Shown here piece by piece: positions 36,501-47,845 of a stretch of DNA of 64,000 bases; the stretch's first letter is position 1, and every line of letters begins with the position of its first letter. Made by a program: the position numbers and the translations under genes. Under the pieces are notes generated by a model. That model made no database searches, was not told where the DNA came from, and was given only the letters and a program-made list of their open reading frames with translations. The DNA is taken from positions 34,748,385-34,812,384 of the forward strand of contig NC_056759.1 in assembly GCF_018687715.1 (NCBI RefSeq), read 5' to 3'. The DNA comes from Carya illinoinensis (lineage: Eukaryota > Streptophyta > Magnoliopsida > Fagales > Juglandaceae).

Positions 36501-37280
36501 TTCTCCATGTTGATTTCCACTTTTATCCGAAGGTATCTTCTCAGTGCTAAACTAAAAATGGACACCCTGTCCTTCCAAGGACCATCCCTATTCTCTCTGC
36601 ATTGTGGTTTGTAAGCATTTCCATTGGGAGGCCATGGATTTGGACCCAATAGACAGAAAATTTAAGTGCCACTTTATTTATACTAAACCCTGGTGGCCAT
36701 TGTCTAAGCACAAAGTGGAAACCTTTGAAGTTCCATGGTCTATTGACTAACACCTTTTCTCTATCTTGTTGGTTTGGAACTGTGAATAGAAAGGTGTTGG
36801 TTTCAATGTCTTCAATAATAAGACTAGTGATGAAGCTCTAAACAGCTTAAAGGTTGCATGAAAGGTGAACTTATTCAATGATTTTGAAGATATCAACTTA
36901 CCTACGAGAGTAAGATTTGAGAAATGGTTAACAGGGCTGCTTCTAGCTCTAGTTGGAGGTCACTCCATGTCAACGCTTGTGCTTGCATTATGAGTTTATC
37001 AATGTCTGATTGTTGGTTCGTCATTATGTCAAAGAGGATACGGTTTTGTTTTGGAGGGATTGGAAATGGGGGGCTGGGAGTTTTTGTATGTTTGGTGGGG
37101 AATGGACGAGGGTTGTGGAGAGATGTTGGTGGTGGAGAGACTTGGCTTGTGGGAGATGTACGTGTTTGGTGGGGTGGATGTGTTCTGGTTTATGGAAAGA
37201 TATTGAATTTTCTTGGAAAGGTTATTGAGAGAGGAATAACTCACCCATGAGGTAGAGAGCACTCATCTAGGAGAGAGATC
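30540..37280 (-). mobile_element. Degenerate full-length-type LINE with RNase H
   Basis: Read leftwards: ORF1 begins near 37023 (MTNQQSDIDKLIMQAQAL) and continues through a DUF4283-like region (36753-36547, NRPWNFKGFHFVLRQWPPGF, QIHGLPMEML) to a zinc-knuckle start (YERLSDFCYAC, about 36401). ORF2 follows: endonuclease (34763-34452, 34322-33927, LGFSGPKFTWSNKRYGKHH), reverse transcriptase (33641-32481, NINMKKAFDFMEWSFLLNIL, GLRQRDPISAFLFILGIEAL), zf-RVT (31525-31301, KIQDRLKLFIWKVFNN) and RNase H-like (30840-30550, VEGDSQRTIATL, NRCAHAITQWA). Many frameshifts and stops are present, and the YADD box is altered (LLFPDGLIIF). Its layout, with a terminal RNase H, separates it from the LINE family in the APP2 introns. 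Ends are approximate. Confidence 0.85.
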
Positions 37281-38034
37281 CTGGTTTTTTTCATCACTTT
37301 TAGTTAATCAAGACTTCACTTCTCTCACTTGTTGGTTAGGAACTGATCTTTTAATTATTGGATACTGCTATATGATTCATATATGGTAAGATAAAAAATA
37401 AAATATAGTATAATATATCGCATTACCATTTTGAAAAAAACTTTAGATGCTAAACTAATATTGTTACGATAGAACTTAATGTTTTAAAATGTTCTTTGTT
37501 TGGAATCAAATCTTGTCATGGTAGTAGTGTATAGGATGTAATACCTAAGCCCAAGCTGAGACCCAGGCCCAGGCCCATGAGGAGCCCAACCATGGAGGAC
37601 AGGACAAAAATGGTGCCGTTTCGGTTTGTGCCCCTCCCTCTTTTAGTTTTTCTTCTTCCTCGATAATCCCTCCCCTGTTAGCCCCCTCTTCGATTCAACC
37701 TTCCCACTCCCCCTTTTAGTTGTTCAACCGTTTCCCTCACCCCCTAAATTTTTCTCTCAACAAACTCCTCTCACTTCCACTTTCCTCTCCTACGATTTTC
37801 ATTAGATTTGAGTGTTGTGGTTTCGTGGGTTCTACTAGAGTTGAGTCGCCATCAAACCACCTCATCGGAACAATTAGAGAACGACAATGAGCATTCTCTC
37901 ACTCACTCTCTGTTTCCACTAACACACACACATGCCACTCTGATTTCTCACTCTCAAGCTCTTAGCAGATCATCCTCCCTATCCTGCGTCTTTGCAGCTT
38001 AGCCTCCACTGTCTACTACCCTCCTCACAGTGGT

Positions 38035-38072
<38 letters not shown>

Positions 38073-38974
38073 CCACTCTGTGATCATCTCCCTATTCTAG
38101 ATTTATATGTTTATTTCTATTGTTATTTTTAGTTCTTTCTTTCCATTGTTTAGTCATGCTATGCCACCATTATTCGAGGGTATTGGTTGCCGTCAAACCC
38201 TCTCGTCGGACTTATGGCTAAACGACGATAAGTGCCCTCCCTTTCTCTAATTTTTAGAACACTCCTAACATTATATTCTCACTCCCTACTCGACATATAA
38301 ACTTCCTTGTTTATGGACACAGATTATTGTCATCATTCGTGGGTTGTCGTTGCCAACACTGCCATGTATCACAACTGTTTGGAACCGCTGAAATTCCCTC
38401 ACCAACGTTGGTAAGCCCTTGTCAAAATTCTATATGTATCTTCTAGTGTAATTGTCTTTCTCTAATTTATAATTAACTGTTTCATATTCTCCATGAATCG
38501 GATTTCATGTTCACAGCAGCACACTTCCACTAAATTTAAGTTGTGATTAACTTAGGCCACCAAAGTCGATTTACGCCTCTAAACGCTTAGGTAATTTTCT
38601 TTCCACGGCTTGCCCAATTTGAGTTATTTCATTGCTTGAATTTCTCAATTACAAACTTAAAAATTAGTATTATTGCTAGTTCATAGGGCAGTATCTAAGC
38701 TACTAAACAGCATCGCTCCACTTGCTAACTCAGTTGGCCACCAACGAGATTAGTTATGATAGCTAGAGTATTAGACTCATTGTTTGCATTGAAACATGTA
38801 TAATTGGTATGATTTGGTAAGTTGCTGGAAAAATATTATGAAAATATATATTTTTAAATAATGGAGCATGTAGTTTGTGTGATTTATTATTGGATGGTGC
38901 CTTTGGGAAGTTCTCTTGGTTGGGTGTAGTGGATTGAGAAGTGTATGATGGTGATTGTTTGAGTCCACGTTAAT

Positions 38975-39626
38975 TAGGAGTGTAATCAGTCCGGTTCGGT
39001 CCGATCTTGGAGAAATTTTAGAATCGAACAAGTATATATAGGTTTTGAAAATTTAAGAACCGATACGTACTAATTCATCGCTGAAACCAAAACTTTCGAT
39101 TTTTCCAGTTTTGGTTATGTCCGGTCCTGTTTTCTGATTTACCATTTACATGTGTGACATTATATAAGTTTAATATTATAATGTTTTAATACTAAACTTA
39201 ATTGTGAGGATTTAGTATTTATTATTAACAATTACAAATTCATTAATGTTCAATTATACTAATATAGTATAAGTAGTGTCTAACTTATTAATGAGATTAA
39301 TAAACTTGAATAATAAGATTAAAATAGTATAATTAGTGTCTAATTATACTAGTATATTAATAGACTTAAATAATAAGATTAGAATTTAGAATATAATAGA
39401 TATAATAATATAAAAATGATATATAATATAAAAAATTAATATATATACATATACCGGTCTGGTTTAAGCTGATTTTCAAAATATAAAAACTGATACTCCA
39501 TCAGTTTAGGACCGGTTTCAATTTTTAAGAACGGGTACCATATTGGACCAATTACAAACCGGATCGAACCCACCTATTTGGTTCAGTCTGGTTCAACTGG
39601 TTTTTCAGTTTTTTCTTACACCTCTT
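38975..39626. mobile_element. hAT-like non-autonomous element, older
   Basis: Left end TAGGAGTGTAATCAG; reverse complement of the right end AAGAGGTGTAAGAAA. Sub-terminal regions are rich in CCGGTTCGG and ACCGG motifs in inverted arrangement (CCGGTTCGGTCCG at the left, AACCGGATCGAACC at the right). Imperfect 8-bp flanks: ACGTTAAT (38967-38974) and ACATTAAC (39627-39634), 6 of 8 matching. No coding capacity. It is nested in the solo LTR. Confidence 0.55.
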
Positions 39627-40284
39627 ACATTAACTGTTGGGATTTGTATGCAGGCTGTTTTTGAGTTGATGTTGGCTGTCGGGGTGGTTTATTGGCTAAT
39701 TGTGTGATGAAATGTGTTGGACTAGTTGTGCTGGAACTATTGTAAATCATGTGGATGTGTGGGTTTGACTTGTGGGTTGGTTGAGTATGATGTTGTTGCT
39801 TGTGTGTGTAAATGTAGAGAGTAGCTACTGTAGTATGGTGTAATGGTAGAGATTGCATGATAGCATAGCCTGTGAAATGGTCAGGTGATTTACATATCAG
39901 AAGTAAATGGGTGTTGTTTGATTGTTGGATTTGTCGGTTTAGGGGTTGTTTTATGTATTTAATTTGGTTACGAGTTGTTCTATTCTATTCTTAGGATGAT
40001 GGAATTTTGTTATCTAGGTTTATGTGTGGGTGTGAGCTATTAACATGTGAACAAATATTTTCTAATTTAGGCTATTGTGACACGACTAGATTACTATCCC
40101 AAAACGTAGATAATACGCTACAAGAGTTAGGTAAGCAAAATTTTTATGCTAAACTTTGCATAAAATGATTGGACTGAGGTTAATAGTAGTGGTCTCTATT
40201 CTGATAAGATGATGTTTTAGTTATGTTGTGCCAAAAGACTTTTGTTTATGAAAGATTATGAAACCGTCACTCTGAGATTTTGAT

Positions 40285-41221
40285 TACAGGTGTCAAATCG
40301 TGTTAACGGGTCGTGTTCGTATCGTGTCAAGGCATGTGCATTATAGTTAAAGGGTCAACCTGAACACGATCCGTTAAGGGTTTCATGTCAAAATCCTAAA
40401 CCCTAACACAACCCATTAAGATAACGAGTTGATACGACATGACCCGTTAATGAATCCTACGAAAAGGTTAACACGACCCGTTATGACCTATTTATATTAA
40501 TGGATACGAACATAACCCGTTAACTCGTTTGACCTGATTAATTTTATATAAATATTAAAATCACAATGTCTATAAAAAAATATAAAACTAACTAAAATTA
40601 CAAAATTACAATCCAAAAATAAATATACCGAAATTAAAATGAAAATCCAAACAATACCAAATATAATAAACAATAAAACAAAGTAACAAACTCACAAAGC
40701 CATGTATACATAATGCATTGTAAATATTAATATTACAATCCCAAATATGATTATACATATACAAATCTAAACAAATTATGAACACACAAAAGATGGTGTA
40801 GCGTCCTCATTTCTCTTGTTGATGTTCAATTCCATTATATTTTCAGTTAACTCGTCCAAATTCATTTCTTGTCCTCCTATAACCAGGTTATCTGTAATTC
40901 TACTATCTCATAACCAAATTCTTTTGTTTATCTAAAATCCTCACTATTTACAAATAGCATTGCAATGCGTGTGAGCTTACAAACCAATCACAAAAGCTTT
41001 TTGTTCTGTCTTTATTATGTTTTCAGATAGAATGGCGGAAGTGTAATTTTTATTTTCTTAACGATTCATAACGGGTTGACCCGTTAGTGACCTGTTAAGC
41101 AATTGTGTCTTAACGGGTCAACTCATTTTAACCTGAACTCAATAAGGCTAAACCCAAACCCACTTTTATCATCTCGTATTTGTGTTAGGTTAACGGGTCG
41201 TGTCACATATTGCTACCCCTA
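40285..41221. mobile_element. hAT-like non-autonomous element with perfect 8-bp target duplication
   Basis: Left end TACAGGTGTCAAATCGTG; reverse complement of the right end TAGGGGTAGCAATATGTG. It is flanked by the perfect 8-bp repeat ATTTTGAT (40277-40284 and 41222-41229). Inner sequence repeats GTTAACGGGTCGTGT and its complement many times. The 937 bp have no transposase. It lies in the solo LTR, and its right-hand 245 bp became part of the downstream tandem array. Confidence 0.8.
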
Positions 41222-44200
41222 ATTTTGATAAGATATGACATTCAACATTCGGTACTTTGCAAATGTTCATGTTTACATACTAGTATATGTGCACTATTTA
41301 CTAAATTGTTGATAACTCACCTCTTATCTTAACAATATTTTTAGATGACTTTGATGGTTCAGCTAATGATCAGGAATAGAATGTGTGGACGATATTAGCT
41401 GAGGATAAGGAGTTGAGTGGCTAAGAGAACTATTGCTATTGGAGAAGTTTTATCTAGTAGTTTAGATTTTAGTATGTCTATGTGGTTTATGGACACTTAT
41501 GTAAACACTAGTGCATTATATTGAGTTTATTTGGAGTTTGTAAAGTAATTGATCTATTTTATTGGCTTATTGTATTGAGGACCAAGTAGATGAATTTGTG
41601 AAGTTGGCCAAATTAGATGAATTTATGTTTCGTTTTGGAGCCTTTGGAGATTATATTTGTATTTGAAAAGCATGATTATAGGTAACAGATAGTAACTCCC
41701 TCACCCATTCAGGTGCGGGGCATTACATAGGATGTATCTAACATTTTCCATACAAACTTGTAAATAGGCAAATCATTTGAGAATTTCATGGAATAGCCTA
41801 CTTGTTTTTGAAATTTTTTTACTTCATCATGAGGATCTAATTTGCTCTGTTTCTCTTGTTAATGTTAAAGGCTTCCAAATTTTGGAAGATCTTTTTTTTT
41901 TTTTTAAAAAAAGAAGTGTTATAAAGAGATGACATAAAAGTAAGTTTATAAACTGACATGGTTTAATGTGATTCATCAGATCTGCTTTACAATAAAAATA
42001 GTTTTATAATCTAATAAATCATATCAAGTCATATATAAAAATTTATGAGATTACTTTTATGCAATTACTTTATAATTAAAGTATTTCTCACTTCAAACAT
42101 AGGGTAATCATATAATTGTCTCTCTAGGATAGTTTTTAGTCGTGGCGTAGTGGGAGGTTGGTAGATATTTTCCATCCCAACAAGGGAGAGTCAGTGACGA
42201 CAATGTAGTGGGTGAGGAATGTGTAGAGTATAGATTTAGGTTATGTTGGATGTCAAGATTACTTCAATTTATCTCAAATTAAATATTAATAATATTCATT
42301 ACTTTTTTATAGAAAAAAAAAAACTATTGATATGATTTATTACTTTTTCAATTTTTTATAAAAAGTTAAAATTATCACCACTTATTTTATACATTTAAAT
42401 ACATTTTAACGTATTTACATTTAAATACATCTCAATAGAACTCACAAAATATTACTATTTACGGATTATCTAAAATCACCTTAGCATCAAAGGAAAAGGA
42501 AAAAAAAAAAACCAAAAAAGAAAAGAAGGAAGAAAAAGAGATGGGAAGATATATATGGAGAGGTTGAAGGGAAAAAGAAGGGGTTACAAACCAATCAGAA
42601 AAGCTTTTTGTTATGTCTTTTTTATGTTTTTAGATAGAATGGCAGAAGTGTAATTTTTATTTTCTTAACGATTCATAACAGGTTGACCCGTTAGTGACCC
42701 ATTAAGTAATTGTGTCTTAATGGGTCAACTCGTTTTGACCTGAACTCAATAAGGCTAAACCCAAACCCGCTTTTATCGTCTTGTATTCGTGTTGGGTTAA
42801 CGGGTCGTGTCACATATTGTCACCTCTAATTTTGATAAGATATGACATTCAGCATTCGGTACTCTATAAATGTTCATGTTTACATACTAATATATGAGCA
42901 CTACTTACTAAGTTGTTGATAACTCACCTCTTATCTTTTCAATATTTTTAGATGACTTTGATGGTTTAGCTAATGATCAGGAATAGAATGCGTGGACGAT
43001 ATTAGCCGAGGATAGGGAGTTGAGTGGCTAAGAGAACTATTGCTATCGGAGAATTTTTATCTATTAGTTTGGATTTTAGTATGCATATATGGTTTATGGA
43101 GACTTATGTAAAATTATATTGAGTTTATTTGGAGTTTGTAAAGTAATTGATCTATTTTATTGGATTATTGTATTGAGGACCAAGTAGATGAATTTGTGTA
43201 GTTGGCCAAATTAGATGAATTTATGTTTCATTTTGGAGCCTTTGGAGATTATATTTGTATTTGAAAAGCATGATTATAGGTAACAGGTAGTAACTCGCTG
43301 ACCCATCTGGGTCGGGGCATTACATAGGATGTATTTAACATTTTCCATACAAACTTGTAAATATGCAAATCATTTGAGAATTTCATGGAATAGCCTACTT
43401 GTTTTTGAAATTTTTTTACTTCATTATGAGGATTCTAATTTGCTCTGATTCTCTTATTAATGTTAAAGGCTTCCAAATTTTGGAAGATCTTTTTTTTAAA
43501 GAGAAGTGTTATAAAGAGATTACATAAAATGAGTTCATAAACTGACATGATTTTATGTGATTTATCATATTTGCTTTACAATAAAAATAGTTTTATAATC
43601 TAATATATCATATCAAGTCATATATAAAAATTTATGAGATTACTTTTATGCAATTACTTTATAATTAAAGTATTTCTCACTTCAAACATAGGGTAATCAT
43701 ATAATTGTCTCTCTACGGCAGTTTTTAGTCATGGCGTAGGTGGAGGTTGGTCGATATTTTCCATCCCAACAAGGGAGAGTCAGTGACGACAATGTAGTGG
43801 GTGAGGAATGTGTAGAGTGTAGATTTAGGTTATGTTGGATGTCAAGATTACTTCAATTTATCTCAAATTAACTATTAATAATATTCATTACTTTTTTATA
43901 GAAAAAAAAACTATTGATACGATTCATTACTTTTTCAATTTTTTATAAAAAGTTAAAATTATCACCACTTATTTTATACATTTAAATACATTTTAACGTA
44001 TTTACATTTAAATACATCTCAATAGAACTTACAAAATATTACTATTTACAGATTATCTAAAATCACCTTAGCATCAAAGGAAAAAAAAAAAAAAAAACCA
44101 ATGAAGAAAAGAAGGAAGAAAAAGACATGGAAGATATATATGGAGATGTTGAAGAGAAGAAGAAGGGGTTACAAACCAATCAGAAAAGTTTTTTGTTCTG

Positions 44201-47200
44201 TCTTTTTTATGTTTTTAGATAGAAGGGCAGAAGTGTAATTTTTATTTTCTTAACGATTCATAACGGGTTGACCCGTTAAGCAATTGTGTCTCAACGGGTC
44301 AACTCGTTTTGACCTGAACCCAATAAGGCTAAACCCAAACTCGCTTTCATCGTCTCGTGTTCGTGTTGGGTTAACGGATCGTGTCACATATTGTCACCCC
44401 TAATTTTGATAAGATATGACATTTAACATTCTGTACTCTGTAAATGTTCATGTTTACATACTAGTATATGTGCACTACTTACTAAGTTGTTGATAACTCA
44501 CCTCTTATCTTCACAATATTTTTAGATGACTTTGTTGATTCAGCTAATGATCAGGAATAGAATGCGGGGATGATATTAGCCGAGGATAGGGAGTTGAGTG
44601 GCTAAGAGAACTATTGCTATTGGAGAATTTTTATCTAGTAGTTTAGATTTCAGTATGCCTGTGGTTTATGGAGGCTTATGTAAACACTAGTGCATTATAT
44701 TGAGTTTATTTGGAGTTTGTAAAGTAATTGATCTATTTTATTGGATTATTGTATTGAGGACCTAGTAGATGAATTTGTGTAGTTGGCCAAATTAGATGAA
44801 TTTATGTTTCATTTTGGAGCCTTTGGAGATTATATTTGTATTGAAAAGCATGATTATAGGTGACAGGTAGTAACTTCCTGACCCATCTAGGTGCGGGGCA
44901 TTACATAGGATGTATTTAACATTTTCCATACAAATTTGAAAATATGAAAATCATTTGAGAATTTCATGGAATAGCCTACTTGTTTTTGAAATTTTTTTAC
45001 TTCATTATAAGGATTCTAATTTGCTCTGTTTCTCTTGTTAATGTTAAAAGCTTCCAAATTTTGGAAGATCTTTTTTTTAAAGAGAAGTGTTATAAAGAGA
45101 TTACATAAAAGTGAGTTCATAAACTGACATGATTTTATGTGATTCATTATATCTGTTTTACGATAAAAATAGTTTTATAATCTAATAAATCATATCAAGT
45201 CATATCAATTTATGAGATTATTTTTATATAATTACTTTATAATTAAAGTATTTCTCACTTCAAACATAGGGTAATTATATAATTGTCTCTCTACAGCAGT
45301 TTTTAGTCGTGGCGTAGGTGGAGGTTGGTAGATATTTTCCATCCCAACACAGGAGAGTCAGCGACGACAATGTAGTGGGTGAGGAATGTGTAAAGTGTAG
45401 ATTTAGGTTATGTTGGATGTCAAGATTACTTCAATTTATCTCAAATTAAGTATTAATAATATTTATTACTTTTTTATAGAAAAAAAAACTATTGATGCAA
45501 TTCATTACTTTTTCAATTTTTTATAAAAATTTAAAATTATCACCACTTATTTTATACATTTAAATACATCTTAACGTATTTACATTTAAATACATCTCAA
45601 TAGAACTCACAAAATATTACTATTTACGGATTATCTAAAATCACCTTAGCATCAAAGGAAAAGGAAAAAAAAAAAAACCAATAAAGAAAAGAAGGAAGAA
45701 AAAGAGATGGGAAGATATATATGGAGAGGTTGAAGGGAAAAAGAAGGGGTTACAAACCAATCAGAAAAGCTTTTTGTTCTGTCTTTTTTATGTTTTTAGA
45801 TAGAAGGGTAGAAGTGTAGTTTTTATTTTCTTAACTATACATAACGGGTTGACCCGTTAGTGACTCGTTAAGCAATTGTGTCTTAACGGGTCAACTCGTT
45901 TTGACCTGAACCCAATAAGGCTAAACTCAAACCCGCTTTTATCGTCTCGTGTTCTTGTTGGGTTAACGGATCGTGTTACATATTGTCACCCCTAATTTTG
46001 ATAAGATATGACATTCAGTATTCGATACTTTGTAAATGTTCATGTTTACATACTAGTATATGTGCACTACTTTTTAAGTTGTTGATAACTCACATCTTAT
46101 CTTCACAATATTTTTAGATGACTTTGATAGTTCAGCTAATGATCAGGAATAGAATGCATGGACGATATTAGCCGAGGATAGGGAGTTGAGTGGCTTATAG
46201 AACTATTGATATTGGAGAATTTTTATCTAGTAGTTTGGATTTTAGTATGTCTACGTGGTTTATGGACACTTATGTAAACACTAGTGCATTATATTGAGTT
46301 TATTTGGAGTTTGTAAAGTAATTGATCTATTTTATTGGATTATTGTATTGATGACCTAGTAGATGAATTTGTGTAGTTGGCCAAATTAGATGAATTTATG
46401 TTTCGTTTTGGAGCCTTTAGAGATTATATTTGTATTTGAAAAGCATGATTATAGGTAACAGGTAGTAACTCCCTGACCTATCTAGGTGCGAGGCATTACA
46501 TAGGATGTATCTAACATTTTCCATACAAATTCGTAAATATGCAAATCATTTGAGAATTTCTTGGAATAGCCTACTTGTTTTTGAAATTTTTTTACTTCAT
46601 TATGAGGATTCGAATTTGCTCTGTTTCTCTTGTTAATGTTAAAGGCTTCCAAATTTTGGAAGATCTTTTTTTTTTTTTTAAAAGAGAAGTGTTATAAAGA
46701 GATTACATAAAAGTGAGTTAATAAACTGACATGGTTTTATGTGATTCATCATATTTACTTTACAATAAAAATAGTTTTATAATCTAATAAATCATATCAA
46801 GTCATATCAATTTATGAGATTACTTTTATGTACTTACTTTATAATTAAGGTATTTCTCACTTCAAACATAGGGTAATCATATAATTGTCTCTCTACGGCA
46901 GTTTTTAGTCGTGGCGTAGGTGGATGTTGGTAGATATTTTCCAACCCAACAAGGGATAGTCAACGACGACAATGTAGTGGGTGAGGAATGTGTAGAGTGT
47001 AGATTTAGGTTATGTTGGATGTCAAGATTATTTCAATTTATCTCAAATTAACTATTAATAATATTCATTACTTTTTTTAGAAAAAAAAAAAAACTATTAA
47101 TACGAGTTATTACTTTTTAAATTTTTTATAAAAAGTTAAAATCATCACCTTTTATTTTATACATTTAAATACATTTTAACGTATTTACATTTAAATACAT

Positions 47201-47293
47201 TTCAATAGAACTCACAAAATATTACTATTTCCGGATTATCTAAAATCAACTTAGCATCAAAGAAAAAGGAAAAAAAAAAAAAAAAAAAAAAAA
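40977..47293. repeat. Tandem array, about four copies of a 1.6-kb unit
   Basis: Copies begin at the shared landmark TTACAAACCAATCA at 40977, 42584, 44169 and 45750 (periods 1607, 1585, 1581). The fourth copy ends in the A-run at 47293, about 85 bp short. Each unit contains, in order, the right end of the hAT-like element, the right end of the solo LTR (ends at 41727 in copy 1, with equivalents near 43320, 44910 and 46500), then about 850 bp of flanking DNA with ATTTACATTTAAATACAT-like stretches and an A-run. Copies differ by scattered substitutions and small indels. No frame above 60 codons runs through any unit, so I see no gene. It lies directly upstream of the LRR kinase. Confidence 0.9.
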
Positions 47294-47845
47294 GTTGATT
47301 TGAGGTCGACCTCACACACTGACTTGGGCTATCAGGCATTTGGGAATTGGTGGAGCTATTCAGACTTCGCTGTCAAGAAGTGGCCTAGATGCCCTGGGTC
47401 TTTGGCATTACCATTCATTTCGTAGTCTGGAGTTGAATATCAAGGCAGCAGACTATCCTTGTGCGGCAACTCCCAAGGCTTCTATGCATTGATTAAAACC
47501 AGTTCTTCATCTACCCCTTTGAACTGCCAGAAGGGGAAATAGACTAGTTGATTTGAGCAAAGTTGGCCAGCCATCAGATCACATTGTTTCCCATTAAATG
47601 CACTTTTTATCTGGCTTCAATGCATTTGGTTGAAAAAAAAAACCCCACTAAAACTAGAGTAAATACAAATTGTATATCGCATTTGATACATGTACCAAGC
47701 ATTCACATTGAAGTCAAAATTGAAGCTCTCTCTCTTGTTTGTTTGAATTTCTGAATTCGGATAAGAATTTGATAGTTTTTCCCAAGTACCTTAAAGAGAA
47801 GCCTCCAAAAACACAAGAACATAAGCCAACAAGAGAGATAAAAGT
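47294..47845. promoter_or_regulatory. Upstream region of the LRR receptor kinase
   Basis: About 550 bp of non-repeated DNA between the array and the kinase start, containing the presumed promoter and 5' leader. AACATAAGCCAACAAGAGAG just before the ATG is leader-like. I can name no specific cis element. Confidence 0.4.

Larger units (their letters stand above)
37537..41727. mobile_element. Solo LTR (retrotransposon), with nested hAT elements
   Basis: The ends are TGTAATACC and GGCATTACA, the TG...CA inverted termini of an LTR. They are bracketed by a perfect 5-bp direct repeat, TAGGA, at 37532-37536 and 41728-41732. There is no internal gag-pol and no second LTR in the window, so this is most simply a solo LTR left by recombination. 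Span 4191 bp; about 2.6 kb after removing the two nested hAT-like elements and their duplications. Such long LTRs with TGTAAYRCC starts are familiar from plant Ty3/gypsy elements, but the lineage cannot be assigned here. Its interior has no long open frame and a (CT)n tract at about 38038-38067. Confidence 0.75.

Noticed and set aside
40977..47293. CRISPR array or rDNA spacer repeats
   Set aside because: The unit is about 1.6 kb, has no short repeat-spacer pattern and no rRNA sequence; it contains transposon ends in a plant genome.
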